Translations under genes and position numbers: made by a program
Notes under the pieces: model-generated
The model's input: the letters and a program-made list of their open reading frames with translations, nothing else
Database searches by the model: none
Told to the model about the DNA's origin: nothing
Source of the DNA: Salinisphaeraceae bacterium
GTDB lineage: Bacteria; Pseudomonadota; Gammaproteobacteria; Nevskiales; Salinisphaeraceae
Reading direction: 5' to 3'
Length of the DNA stretch: 64,000 nucleotides
Assembly (NCBI GenBank): GCA_002683405.1
Contig: NYTH01000047.1
Location: 1 to 64,000, forward strand
Shown here: piece after piece, positions 35,470 through 43,863 of the stretch
Position numbering within the stretch: position 1 is the first letter of the stretch
Layout: every line of letters starts with the position of its first letter

Positions 35470-36422
35470 GCCGGCGTAATCCCGGAGTTGTCGGCGACCT
35501 GATCGCTTTTCTGCTCCGGCTCCCGCCGTTCCTGTCGCTGCACGTTCCGCTTGAGCCAGTAGATCAGGTCGTTCCAGACCTGCGAACTCTGCTCCCGGGT
35601 GGGCATGATGCCCGCGTGCGGCAGCTCCATCGTGATAACCGGCAGTTTGCGCTGCACCCCCGCAAAATTGCCCAGTGACCCTGGGTAGGTCCCCAGCCGG
35701 TTGAGATAGAGATAGCCCAGATGGTGAGGCGGGTTCTTGGGCCCGTCGAAATCGAGGATGCCGTAAGGCGCGTGCAGCGCCACGATGGCGTCGGGCTTGA
35801 AGCGCTCGATTTCATCGAAAAGATACTGGCTTTCCGGCTCCGACAGCGGCGCCTCGCCCGGATAGCGGCGCGGGTCCCGCCCCGTGAACTCCACCCAGTA
35901 TTCCTGCTTGTTCTCGTGCCAGTTCGGCGTGGGGAAGTTGCGGTTCAGATCGATACCGTTGGCGTTCATGCGCTCGGCCGGGCCGGCGTTCAGCCCGTCG
36001 AGATTCAGACCCGGGATGACGCGCCAGTGAAACAACCCGGAATGATGCTCGTTGAGCACCTCGAGCCAGCGAAACACCACGGAAAAGGAGGAATACTCGT
36101 CGCCGTGGATGCCGCCCACCAGCAGTACGCGCGCCTGCGGTTCGCGCGGCGCGAGCGGCGGGTATTCGCGAACCAGGATAGGCCGTCCCTGCACGGTGAA
36201 GGCGCCGGATGGCTTCAGCCCGATGTTCAGGCAGTCATTCATGTCCACGCTGCCCAGCACGCCGGCCATGGCGTCGCAGCCGCGCCGGATCAGCGCCTGT
36301 TCGGAGGCCGTATCCTGACCGGTACCCGCGTCACTGGCTTCCGCCCCGCGCGCCTTGGACAGGGCCGGCGGCGACATCGCCAGAACGCCCGAGACCATAA
36401 CCGGCCAGAGCCAGCGAATCAT
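35358..36422 (-). CDS. M14-family zinc carboxypeptidase (MpaA-like)
   Basis: 354 residues with a signal peptide (cleavage near residue 27). Zinc ligands H106 and E109 in GGIHGDEYSS, substrate-binding Arg in NGIDLNRNFP, third zinc His in ALHAPYG, and catalytic Glu in VITMELPHAG. MpaA-type enzymes cut the Glu-diaminopimelate bond of murein peptides, so a role in peptidoglycan turnover next to the L,D-transpeptidase is plausible. The signal peptide places it outside the cytoplasm. The last 37 codons, a Cys-rich tail (CMTC, NCC), are antisense to the transpeptidase 3' end. It overlaps dsbA by 4 bp. Confidence 0.82.
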   Translation of the reverse strand: MIRWLWPVMVSGVLAMSPPALSKARGAEASDAGTGQDTASEQALIRRGCDAMAGVLGSVDMNDCLNIGLKPSGAFTVQGRPILVREYPPLAPREPQARVLLVGGIHGDEYSSFSVVFRWLEVLNEHHSGLFHWRVIPGLNLDGLNAGPAERMNANGIDLNRNFPTPNWHENKQEYWVEFTGRDPRRYPGEAPLSEPESQYLFDEIERFKPDAIVALHAPYGILDFDGPKNPPHHLGYLYLNRLGTYPGSLGNFAGVQRKLPVITMELPHAGIMPTREQSSQVWNDLIYWLKRNVQRQERREPEQKSDQVADNSGITPAYLSGDSASCMTCQPESSLRQNCCRRDSESWNLLVVE

Positions 36423-37063
36423 TGCGAGGCCTTCTCCCGACGAATGAGGTAGTCGGCCACTTCGAACATGGCCTGGTTGCTGCCGGCCATGCGGGCGGTG
36501 ACCCAGTACTTGCCGGCAATACCCAGGCTGGGCACCGCCGTGACGCGAAACGCCTTCATGGCCGCCACCGACTCGGCCACGCCCCGATCAACCGACTCGC
36601 TGTCGAGCGCGTCCAGCGCCGATTGTTCGGAAACGTCCGAAGCCTCGGCCATGAAACGCGCGATCGCCGGCAACGCCGTCAGGCGCCGGCCGGCCTCGTG
36701 GATGGCGGTAAAGGTCTTGCTGTGAAGTAATTCGAGCACACCGAGGTTATCGGCCGCGTAGAACAGCCGCGCATAGGCCTCGCCGTGATTGCCGAACAAC
36801 ACCGGCACGCGCCGGAAATGGGCATGCTCGGGCAGCGTGCCGGCCCACTCGGTCACCGCGTCATCAAGGTCATAGCAGTGGGAGCAGGCATAGAGAAAGA
36901 ATTCGATGACGTCCACGACGTCCGATTCGGCCGCCGGGAGCGGCTGCTCGAGCACCTGATAGTCCTGACCCGCCACGAAGCGCAGCGGCAGCTGGGCGGC
37001 CGCCGCCAACGGCCAGCCCAGCAGCAGGATCAGCCCTGCCGCGCATGCCTGCTTGCGGCGCAT
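36419..37063 (-). CDS. dsbA: thiol:disulfide interchange protein DsbA
   Basis: 214 residues; signal peptide to about residue 23. Thioredoxin fold with active site C60-S-H-C63 in FFLYACSHCYDL (CSHC rather than the E. coli CPHC; Ser variants occur in DsbA relatives) and cis-Pro in TAVPSLGI. It introduces disulfides into periplasmic proteins; the SodC-type proteins of this window have conserved cysteines and could be substrates. It begins immediately after the cytochrome c4 stop codon and overlaps the M14 gene, so the three are one operon. Confidence 0.9.
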   Translation of the reverse strand: MRRKQACAAGLILLLGWPLAAAAQLPLRFVAGQDYQVLEQPLPAAESDVVDVIEFFLYACSHCYDLDDAVTEWAGTLPEHAHFRRVPVLFGNHGEAYARLFYAADNLGVLELLHSKTFTAIHEAGRRLTALPAIARFMAEASDVSEQSALDALDSESVDRGVAESVAAMKAFRVTAVPSLGIAGKYWVTARMAGSNQAMFEVADYLIRREKASQ

Positions 37064-37732
37064 CTATTCGGCGCCGCGCGGATACAGGCCCGACATGTAG
37101 GACGCCAGAGCCTTGATTTCGGCATCCGTGAGGTTCTCCGCCACGGCCGTCATGATCTTCGACAGCCGGGTGTTGTCGCGTTCGCCGCTGCGATAGGCCT
37201 TGAGCTGGGCTTCGAGATAGGTGGCGTGCTGTCCCGAGACGCGCGGATAGATGGCGCCGGGATTGCCCAGACCGGACGGTCCATGGCAGCCCGAGCAGGC
37301 GGGTACGTTCTTCGAGCTCACGCCGCCGCGGTAGATCTTGCCGCCGGTTTCGATCGACTCTTCCGTGGCCAGGCCGGGCGACATGCTCTGGCCAGCGTAG
37401 AATACGCCCAGATCACGCATATCCTGTTCGCTCATGTTGGCGACCTGACCGGCCATGATCGCGTTCTGCCGGTCGCCGCTCTTGAAGGCCATGAGCTGTT
37501 CATGAATATAGGCGGCGTGCTGTCCGCCAATCTTGGGCCACTGGGGATTGCTGCTGTTTCCGTCCGTGCCGTGACAGGCCACGCAGGTGCCGGACAGCTC
37601 GGCGCCCTTGGCCTTGTCACCCTCGAACAACTGCACTTCCTGCTCATCGCCGCCGTTTTCGGCAGCGACCGCGACCGAGGCACCCCAGACAAGCCCCAGA
37701 CAAGCCAGCGCAGTTACGAAAACAGATTTCAT
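37064..37732 (-). CDS. dihaem cytochrome c4
   Basis: 222 residues from ATG 37732 (two upstream start codons are also open at 37741 and 37747). Signal peptide ends near SVAVA/AENG. Two haem motifs, CVACH and CSGCH, each with a distal Met in the following segment (IMAGQVANMS region; IMTAVAENL region), give the tandem c4 architecture. It carries electrons in the periplasm to terminal oxidases. The order c4-dsbA downstream of a divergent engB is conserved in Pseudomonas and relatives. Confidence 0.9.
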   Translation of the reverse strand: MKSVFVTALACLGLVWGASVAVAAENGGDEQEVQLFEGDKAKGAELSGTCVACHGTDGNSSNPQWPKIGGQHAAYIHEQLMAFKSGDRQNAIMAGQVANMSEQDMRDLGVFYAGQSMSPGLATEESIETGGKIYRGGVSSKNVPACSGCHGPSGLGNPGAIYPRVSGQHATYLEAQLKAYRSGERDNTRLSKIMTAVAENLTDAEIKALASYMSGLYPRGAE

Positions 37733-37840
37733 ATCGTACATTCTCAACGGGTTGGACAGCGCGGGCGCAGCCCGGCCGGATGACTCAAAGCGTTTATCCG
37801 CGCGATATTGTATACCAGCCGCCCGCCCCGTTCACTGATC

Positions 37841-38458
37841 ATGACCCCTTCCAAAACAAATACGTCGGCCCGCGCACTGCAGGCCCCTGCCTTTCTGATC
37901 AGCGCCGCATCGGCGCGCCAGTTTCCGGGCGACGGCCGGCCGGAGGTCGCGTTCGCGGGCCGCTCCAACGCGGGCAAGTCCAGCGCGCTCAACCTGATCT
38001 GCGAGCGCCGCAAACTGGCGCGCACCAGCAAGACACCCGGCCGTACGCAGCTGGTGAATTTCTTTGATGTCGAGGCGGGCCGTCTGGTCGATCTGCCGGG
38101 TTACGGGTTTGCGCGCGTGCCGCCCGCCGTTCGCGCGAAATGGCAGACACTGGTGGAAAGCTATTTCAGCCAGCGCGATGCGCTCCGCGGCGTGGTGCTC
38201 ATCATGGATTCGCGACATCCGCTGACGGCATTCGACGAGCAGATGCTTGGGTGGACTCTCGCCGGCGGTCTGCCGACGCATATCCTGCTGACCAAGGCCG
38301 ACAAGCTGGGGCGCGGGGCTCAGACGGACTGTCTGCGCAGCGTCCGCAAGGCGCTCGAAGAAACGCCCGCTACCGTGCAGACGTTTTCGGCGACCACGCG
38401 GATCGGTCTGGACGAGGCGCGCGCGCAGATTCAGGGCTGGCTGACCGAGCCGGTCTGA
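37841..38458 (+). CDS. engB: ribosome-biogenesis GTPase EngB (YsxC/YihA)
   Basis: 205 residues from ATG 37841. TRAFAC GTPase motifs: G1 AGRSNAGKSSALN, G2-region TSKTPGRTQLVNFF, G3 DLPGYGFARVP, G4 LTKADKL, G5 TFSATTRIG. It assists assembly of the large ribosomal subunit. It converges on the sRNA and polA on the other strand, reproducing the enteric and Pseudomonas gene neighbourhood. No strong ribosome-binding site is visible before the ATG. Confidence 0.92.
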   Translation: MTPSKTNTSARALQAPAFLISAASARQFPGDGRPEVAFAGRSNAGKSSALNLICERRKLARTSKTPGRTQLVNFFDVEAGRLVDLPGYGFARVPPAVRAKWQTLVESYFSQRDALRGVVLIMDSRHPLTAFDEQMLGWTLAGGLPTHILLTKADKLGRGAQTDCLRSVRKALEETPATVQTFSATTRIGLDEARAQIQGWLTEPV

Positions 38459-38473
38459 GCCCGAATAGCGGAC

Positions 38474-38584
38474 AAAAAAAATCCCCGATGGCAGGGGGAG
38501 TACCATCGGGGGAACTTCTCCGGTCTTGGGGGGAACCGGATTTTCCGCTCAGGGAGAACAAGCGGGTAAGCGTGTTGCGCTTAC
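38474..38584 (-). ncRNA. structured sRNA with C-rich loops between polA and engB
   Basis: Predicted transcript of about 111 nt on the minus strand. Stem-loop 1: GTAAGCG/CGCTTAC (38566-38584). Stem-loop 2: CCGCT/AGCGG with loop TGTTCTCCCTG (38545-38565). Stem-loop 3: TCCGGT/ACCGGA with loop TCCCCCCAAG (38519-38540). Stem-loop 4: CCCCGATGG/CCATCGGGG with loop TACTCCCCCTG (38483-38511), followed by eight U (38481-38474). Three of the four loops carry pyrimidine/C runs complementary to Shine-Dalgarno-like G-rich sites. The locus downstream of polA is that of Spot 42 (enterics) and ErsA (Pseudomonas); the C-rich-loop design recalls Xanthomonas sX13. Family membership is inference. Confidence 0.8.
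38483..38511 (-). terminator. intrinsic terminator of the sRNA (and of polA read-through)
   Basis: Perfect 9-bp stem CCCCGATGG / CCATCGGGG with an 11-nt C-rich loop, followed on the minus strand by A and then eight T down to 38474. It doubles as stem-loop 4 of the predicted sRNA. Confidence 0.9.
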
Positions 38585-38589
38585 GGGAA

Positions 38590-38617
38590 TTAAGACCGGT
38601 GTTCTCGAGGTTAGTTC
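38590..38617 (-). promoter_or_regulatory. candidate sigma-E-like promoter of the sRNA
   Basis: On the minus strand GAACTA (38617-38612), 16 bp, then TCTTAA (38595-38590) resembles the RpoE/AlgU consensus GAACTT-N16-TCTGA. Transcription would start about 7 bp on, at 38584, the first base of stem-loop 1. Directly upstream lie runs of eight to nine A or T (about 38618-38650), like an UP element. The same bases can also be read as a weak sigma-70 promoter (TTGAAC, 18 bp, TCTTAA). The rest of the gap to polA (38651-38791) is A/T-rich with nothing else recognisable. Confidence 0.5.
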
Positions 38618-38791
38618 AAAAAAAATTCCATTTTTTTTTCATTTTTTTTCAAAGACTTGCAAAGAAGCTGAACAGCTTATTAAAAACCGGAATCAAAAGA
38701 GCAACTTAGCATCAGGGCTATTTTCTGACGCAATTTGCAGACAGTTTTTTGTAGGACAAACAGCCGCTTACGGCAGACGTGTATCAGCGGT

Positions 38792-41503
38792 TTAGTGCGC
38801 CTGATCCCAGTTTTCTCCGGAACCGGCCTCCGCGAGCAGCGGGACCCGCAATTCGGCCACGGCGCACATGCGGTCGCACAGGGTCTTGGAAAGGGTCTTC
38901 AAACAGTCCTCGCGCACCTCGAAAACCAGTTCGTCGTGCACCTGCATGATGATGCGGGCCTCGTCGGAGCGCTGCGCGAGATAGCCGTGGATATCGATCA
39001 TCGCCAGCTTGATCAGGTCGGCCGCCGTGCCCTGGAGCGGCGCGTTGATCGCGGTGCGCTCCGCGTACTGACGCCGCTGGGCGTTGCGTGAGCGGATATC
39101 GGGCAGATAGAGCCGGCGGCCGAACAGGGTTTCCACATAGCCCTGCTCGCGGGCGGCGCGGCGGGGGTTGTCCATGAATGCCCGCACGCCGGCAAACCGC
39201 TCGAAAAAGCGATCAATATAGTCGCCCGCCTCGCCGCGGCTGACGTGCAGCTGACGCGACAGCCCGAAGGCGCTCATGCCGTACATCAGCCCGAAATTGA
39301 TGGCCTTGGCCGCGCGGCGCTGATCGCCGGTCACGGCATCGGCGGCCGTATCGAATACCTCGGCCGCGGTGGCCTGGTGAATATCGGCGCCGTCGCGGAA
39401 AGCCCGCACCAACACCGGGTCTTCGGAAAGATGCGCCATGAGCCGCAGCTCGATCTGCGAGTAGTCCACCGCCAGCAGCTTGTAGCCCTGCGGCGCGATG
39501 AAGGCCTCGCGGATGCGCCGACCGCTCTCGGTGCGGATGGGAATGTTCTGCAGGTTCGGATCGGACGAGGACAGCCGTCCGGTCGCCGCGACCGCCTGGT
39601 GGTAGCTGGTATGCACGCGACCGGTCTGCGGGTTGACCTGCTCGGGCAACTTGTCGGTGTAGGTTGAGCGCAGCTTCGACAGTTCGCGCCAGTCGAGAAT
39701 GAGCTGGGGCAGGGCGTGCTGATCGGCCAGTTCCGCCAGCACGTCTTCCGCCGTCGAGGGCGCGCCCTTGGGCGTCTTGCGCAGTACCGGCAGTTCGAGC
39801 CGGTCGAACAGGATGTCCTTGAGCTGGGCGGGCGAGCCCAGGTTGAACTTGCCCCCCGCCTGCTCGAAGGCCTGCTGCTCGAGATCGACCATGCGCTTGC
39901 CCATTTCCTGGCTCAACCCGGCCAGAAAATCGCAATCGATCAGCACGCCGGTGTGCTCGATATCCGCCAGCACCGGCATGAGGGGCATCTCGATGTCGTG
40001 AAACAGCCGGGCCAGCCCGTCATCCTTGCGCAGACGACCATAAAGATGCTGATGCAGCTGCAGGGTGATGTCGGCGTCCTCGGCCGCGTACGGCCCGGCC
40101 TCGTCAAGGCCGATCTGATTGAAGCTGAGCTGTTTCTTGCCCTTGCCGGCCACGTCCTCGAACTTGATGGTGCCGCGGTTCAGGTAATTGCGGGCCAGCG
40201 AGTCCATGTCGTGGCGCGTAGCGGTGCTGTTGAGCACATAGGATTCGAGCATGGTGTCGAAGTCCGCACCCTGTAGCCGGATGCCGTGGCGCGCCAACAC
40301 GTTGATGTCGTACTTCAGGTGCTGGCCAAGCTTGGGCCTGTCCGGGTCTTCGAGCAGCGGCTTGAGCTGCTCGATCACCCAGTCGCGGGGCAGCTGATCG
40401 GGCGCGCCGGGGTAGTCATGCGCCACGGGCACGTACCAGGCCTGGCCCGGCTCGACCGCGAGCGACAGCCCGACCAGCCCCGACTGCATGCTGCTCAGGC
40501 TGTCGGTTTCGGTGTCCACGCAAATCAGCTCGGCCCGCTCGAGCGCCTTGAGCATGACGCCAAACGCGGCCTTGTCGGTGACGGTCTGATAGTCGGTGCT
40601 GGCGGGCGCTTCCGGGGCCGGCTCGGCCTGCACGGGCTCGCCGGCCTCAAGCTCTTCGAGCCAGCTGTTGAACTCGAACTGGCGGAAGAGGGCGGCCAGC
40701 GCGTCTTCGTCAACCTCTCCACGCCGGATGTCGGCCAGGCCGATGTCCAGCTCAAGCTCGCAGCGGATGGTGGCCAGATCCTGGTACAGCGGCAGCTCAT
40801 CGAGCGCCGCCTTGAGATTGTCGGCCACCTTGCCGCCGATATCGCCCGCGTTGTCGATCACGCCCTGCAGGTCGCCGTACAGCTCCAGCCATTTGGCCGC
40901 CGTTTTCGGCCCCACCTTGGATACGCCCGGAATATTGTCCGAGCTGTCGCCCACCAGCGCCAGATAATCGGTGATGCGTTCGGGCGCCACGCCGAATTTC
41001 TCCCGCACGCGGGCTACGTCGGTGCGCTTGTCCTGCATGGTGTCCAGCAGCACCACGTGATCGTCGACCAGCTGGGCCATGTCCTTGTCGCTGGTGACGA
41101 TGAGCACGTCTTCGTCCGCGCCACGCGCCTGGCGGGTGAGCGTGCCGATCACGTCATCGGCCTCGACGCCCTCCATCTGGATCAGCGGCAGCCCCATGGC
41201 CTGAATGATGTCCCGCAACCCGGCAAACTGGGCCGACAGTTCTTCGGGCACCGGCGGCCGGTTGGCCTTGTAGTCGGCAAACAGCTCGTGCCGGAAACTC
41301 TTGCCGCGCGCATCGAAGATGACGGCAATACGCTCGCCCGGAAACTGCCGCAACAGCTTGCGCAGCATATTGGTCATGCCGTAGATCGCGCCGGTGGGCT
41401 CGCCCTGGCTGTTGGTGAGCGGCGGCAGCGCGTGAAAGGCCCGATACAGCCAGGAGGAGCCGTCGATGAGAATGAGCGGGGCGTTCGATTCGGATGGACT
41501 CAT
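38792..41503 (-). CDS. polA: DNA polymerase I
   Basis: 903 residues from ATG 41503. Residues 1 to about 290 are the 5'-3' exonuclease (LILIDGSSWLYRAFHALPPL, VEADDVIGTL, DNIPGVSKVGPKTA). The 3'-5' proofreading domain keeps the DTET metal motif (ICVDTETDSL). The polymerase domain has motif A YSQIELRLMAH, motif B region RRAAKAINFGLMYGM and motif C VHDELVFEV. Full-length and apparently fully active. It follows lysA after 60 bp on the same strand, and the sRNA gene lies downstream. Confidence 0.96.
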   Translation of the reverse strand: MSPSESNAPLILIDGSSWLYRAFHALPPLTNSQGEPTGAIYGMTNMLRKLLRQFPGERIAVIFDARGKSFRHELFADYKANRPPVPEELSAQFAGLRDIIQAMGLPLIQMEGVEADDVIGTLTRQARGADEDVLIVTSDKDMAQLVDDHVVLLDTMQDKRTDVARVREKFGVAPERITDYLALVGDSSDNIPGVSKVGPKTAAKWLELYGDLQGVIDNAGDIGGKVADNLKAALDELPLYQDLATIRCELELDIGLADIRRGEVDEDALAALFRQFEFNSWLEELEAGEPVQAEPAPEAPASTDYQTVTDKAAFGVMLKALERAELICVDTETDSLSSMQSGLVGLSLAVEPGQAWYVPVAHDYPGAPDQLPRDWVIEQLKPLLEDPDRPKLGQHLKYDINVLARHGIRLQGADFDTMLESYVLNSTATRHDMDSLARNYLNRGTIKFEDVAGKGKKQLSFNQIGLDEAGPYAAEDADITLQLHQHLYGRLRKDDGLARLFHDIEMPLMPVLADIEHTGVLIDCDFLAGLSQEMGKRMVDLEQQAFEQAGGKFNLGSPAQLKDILFDRLELPVLRKTPKGAPSTAEDVLAELADQHALPQLILDWRELSKLRSTYTDKLPEQVNPQTGRVHTSYHQAVAATGRLSSSDPNLQNIPIRTESGRRIREAFIAPQGYKLLAVDYSQIELRLMAHLSEDPVLVRAFRDGADIHQATAAEVFDTAADAVTGDQRRAAKAINFGLMYGMSAFGLSRQLHVSRGEAGDYIDRFFERFAGVRAFMDNPRRAAREQGYVETLFGRRLYLPDIRSRNAQRRQYAERTAINAPLQGTAADLIKLAMIDIHGYLAQRSDEARIIMQVHDELVFEVREDCLKTLSKTLCDRMCAVAELRVPLLAEAGSGENWDQAH

Positions 41504-41563
41504 GGCTTGCGCTCGGGCTGAAACGGTCGAATGAAACACGCACCGGCCGGGGCCGGTCACGCA

Positions 41564-42808
41564 TCAGTAGGGCGAGCGCTCACCGCGAAACAGGTCGTCT
41601 AGCGTCTCTCGCTCGCGCACCAGGAACATCTGCTCGCCTTCCACCAATATCTCCGGCGGCCGGGGCCGGCTGTTGTAGTTGGAGGCCATCACGAAACCAT
41701 AGGCGCCAGCGGAACGCACGGCCAGATAGTCGCCGGTCTGGATGGCCAGCTCGCGCTCACGGCCGAGCCAGTCACCGGTTTCGCAGACCGGCCCCACGAT
41801 GTCCCAGATCTTGTGACCGTCTTCGCGCGGCGAGACCGGCAGAATGTCGTGATAGGCGTCGTACAGGGTCGGGCGAAGCAGGTCGTTCATGGCTGCATCC
41901 ACGACCGCAAAGTTCCTGTGATCGGCGGGCTTGAGCAAAAGGACCTGCGTCAGCAGCACGCCGGCATTGCCGACCAGAACACGGCCGGGCTCGACCAGCA
42001 GCTCCAGATCGCGTCCCTGCAGCAATTCGCCCACCGTGCGGGCGTAATCGGCCGGCGCAGGCGGGTTTTCGTTGCGATATCGAATGCCCAGACCACCGCC
42101 GGCGTCCAGATGTCGCAGCACGATGCCCTGATCCGCCAGCCGATCCACCAGGTCGAGCACGCGCTGCGTGGCATCCCGGAAGGGCGACAGGTCGGTCAGC
42201 TGCGAGCCGATGTGAAAATCCACGCCGCAGACGTCCAGGTGGGGCAGATCAGCCGCCTGCCGATAGGCCGCCTCGGCCGCGTCGATGGCAATGCCGAACT
42301 TGTTCTGCTTCAGGCCGGTGGCGATATAGGGGTGGGTTTTCGCGTCAACATCGGGATTCACGCGCAGCGACACCGGCGCCCGGCGGCCCAGGCTGCCGGC
42401 AACGTCGTTGAGTTGCGTCAACTCCGCCTGCGATTCCACGTTGAAACAGCGAATGCCGGCCTCCAGCGCCTGCGCCATTTCGTCGCGGCGTTTGCCGACC
42501 CCAGAAAATACGACGCGATCAGCCCGGCCACCGGCGCGCAGCACCCGCGTGAGCTCGCCGCCCGAGACGATATCGAACCCGGCGCCCAGACTGGCGAGCA
42601 GGCCGAGAATCGCCAGATTGGAATTCGCCTTGACGGCGTAGCAGATCAGATGGGACTGACCGGCCAGCGCCTGCTCGAACACATCGAAATGCCGGCGGAT
42701 GGTGGCGCCGGAGTACACGTACGCCGGCGTGCCGTAGGTTTGCGCGATGGCCTCCAGCGGGACATCCTCGACGCACAACCGGTCGGCCTGGTAGTTGAAA
42801 TGATCCAC
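41564..42808 (-). CDS. lysA: diaminopimelate decarboxylase
   Basis: 414 residues, fold-III PLP enzyme. The PLP lysine is in YAVKANSNLAIL, the phosphate loop in LDAGGGLGIRY, with HIGSQ and the C-terminal active-site VCETGDWLG of the partner subunit. It makes L-lysine from meso-diaminopimelate. It begins two bases after the lptM stop codon; lptM-lysA-polA are probably co-transcribed. Confidence 0.94.
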   Translation of the reverse strand: MDHFNYQADRLCVEDVPLEAIAQTYGTPAYVYSGATIRRHFDVFEQALAGQSHLICYAVKANSNLAILGLLASLGAGFDIVSGGELTRVLRAGGRADRVVFSGVGKRRDEMAQALEAGIRCFNVESQAELTQLNDVAGSLGRRAPVSLRVNPDVDAKTHPYIATGLKQNKFGIAIDAAEAAYRQAADLPHLDVCGVDFHIGSQLTDLSPFRDATQRVLDLVDRLADQGIVLRHLDAGGGLGIRYRNENPPAPADYARTVGELLQGRDLELLVEPGRVLVGNAGVLLTQVLLLKPADHRNFAVVDAAMNDLLRPTLYDAYHDILPVSPREDGHKIWDIVGPVCETGDWLGRERELAIQTGDYLAVRSAGAYGFVMASNYNSRPRPPEILVEGEQMFLVRERETLDDLFRGERSPY

Positions 42809-42810
42809 CG

Positions 42811-42996
42811 TCAGCCTGCCTCCGGGCGGGTGCCCGCTGGCGGCGCTTCGGGCTCGGCCGGCTCGGACGTCTCGTCCGCGCCGGCCTGTCCCGGCGGCTG
42901 CTCGCCCGGCAGATACAGCGGACCCTTCTGGCCACAGCCGGCCAGGCCGACGGCGTACAGACAGAAAAACGTAAGCACGGCGCGCCTGAACTTCAT
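42811..42996 (-). CDS. lptM: LPS-assembly lipoprotein LptM (YifL-like)
   Basis: 61 residues from ATG 42996. Short lipoprotein signal with the lipobox LAGC (C21) followed by the diagnostic GQKGPLYLP; the remaining tail is Pro/Glu/Ala-rich and disordered. In E. coli LptM binds the LptD-LptE translocon and helps its disulfide maturation. Location directly before lysA is the usual gammaproteobacterial context. A longer start is open but would add an unlikely 28 residues before the signal. Confidence 0.88.
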   Translation of the reverse strand: MKFRRAVLTFFCLYAVGLAGCGQKGPLYLPGEQPPGQAGADETSEPAEPEAPPAGTRPEAG

Positions 42997-43039
42997 GAAA
43001 ACCAACCGGTCCACGGGAAATCGGGCCGGTATTCTAATC

Positions 43040-43072
43040 AAAAAAAGGGCAGGCACCCGAAAATGCCTGCCC
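43040..43072 (-). terminator. intrinsic terminator of sodC
   Basis: GGGCAGGCA (43047-43055) pairs with TGCCTGCCC (43064-43072) over an 8-nt loop; on the minus strand it is followed by seven T (43046-43040). It lies 28 bp after the sodC stop and before lptM. Confidence 0.9.
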
Positions 43073-43100
43073 CTGTACACAGCGCGTGGTCCGGTTCGGA

Positions 43101-43736
43101 TTATTGCGGTGCGTTGGTGATCACGCCGCAGGCCACTCGGGCTCCCGCATCACCGCTGGGCTGACTGCTCATGTCGTCCGCGCCGGCGTGCACCACGACC
43201 GCCTTGCCCATGATGCTGTTGTCGGCCTCCGGATCGAGCACCAGAAAGCGGTATTCGGCGTCGACGCGCGCGGTGCCGTCGTCGCCCGCAGTAATGTTGC
43301 CCATGTCGCCCATGTGCTGTCGCTCGGCGTCCGGACCGGCGTGCTCGTGATCAGCCGGATTGAAATGACCGCCGGCCGAGCTGGCATCGGGCGCCGAGCA
43401 ATCGCCGTTTTCGTGCACGTGGAAGCCGTGTTCGCCGGGCTCAAGGCCCTTGATTTCCGCCTGCACGAGCACGACATCCGCGCTGGCCTGAAACACCACC
43501 TGACCGCTCACCGACTCGTTGCCCTGGGTGCCCTTCAGCATGGCGGTAGCCCGTGGCATGGCGTCAGTGGGCGCCATGGGCGCCTCAACACCGGCCATGG
43601 CGCTTTCGTCGGCCGCGCTCGTATTCGATGACGGCGCCGCCGGTTCGTCCTGCATCGACTGCTGAGACTGCTCCTGCGAACAGGCAGCCAGGGTCAGGGC
43701 GGCGCAGGCCAGTAGGGTCGTACGAAAGGCTTGCAT
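43101..43736 (-). CDS. sodC: Cu/Zn superoxide dismutase, predicted lipoprotein
   Basis: 211 residues with lipobox LAAC near residue 19, then an acidic/Ser linker to about residue 60. The catalytic domain keeps all metal ligands: HVH in HGFHVHENGDC (copper), GGHFNP (bridging His), the HEHAGPDAERQHMGD zinc loop with its Asp, and the last copper His in VVVHAGADD. The disulfide pair is C in GDCSAP and C in RVACGVI; the electrostatic Arg is in GARVAC. It detoxifies superoxide in the periplasm, probably anchored to the outer membrane. The related protein encoded 127 bp upstream lacks the ligands. Confidence 0.93.
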   Translation of the reverse strand: MQAFRTTLLACAALTLAACSQEQSQQSMQDEPAAPSSNTSAADESAMAGVEAPMAPTDAMPRATAMLKGTQGNESVSGQVVFQASADVVLVQAEIKGLEPGEHGFHVHENGDCSAPDASSAGGHFNPADHEHAGPDAERQHMGDMGNITAGDDGTARVDAEYRFLVLDPEADNSIMGKAVVVHAGADDMSSQPSGDAGARVACGVITNAPQ

Positions 43737-43863
43737 GATTCACTCCTGATTGAATGATTTCCGACAATCGGGCCGGGCCACGTACGGCGATCGATTCCGC
43801 CGCCTGGCCCGCCAGACCCGCACTATACCGGCCGACAGGCGTCAGCTCGGCAGCTTGTGCACG

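Noticed and set aside
37741-37840. Promoter boxes in the engB/cytochrome c4 divergent region (TATTGTATACC)
   Set aside because: A -10-like string is present but no -35 box at a proper distance could be matched with confidence.
38459-38791. A small protein gene in the polA-engB gap
   Set aside because: The short plus-strand frames are low-complexity (Phe/Lys from A/T runs) or antisense to the structured RNA, without ribosome-binding sites.
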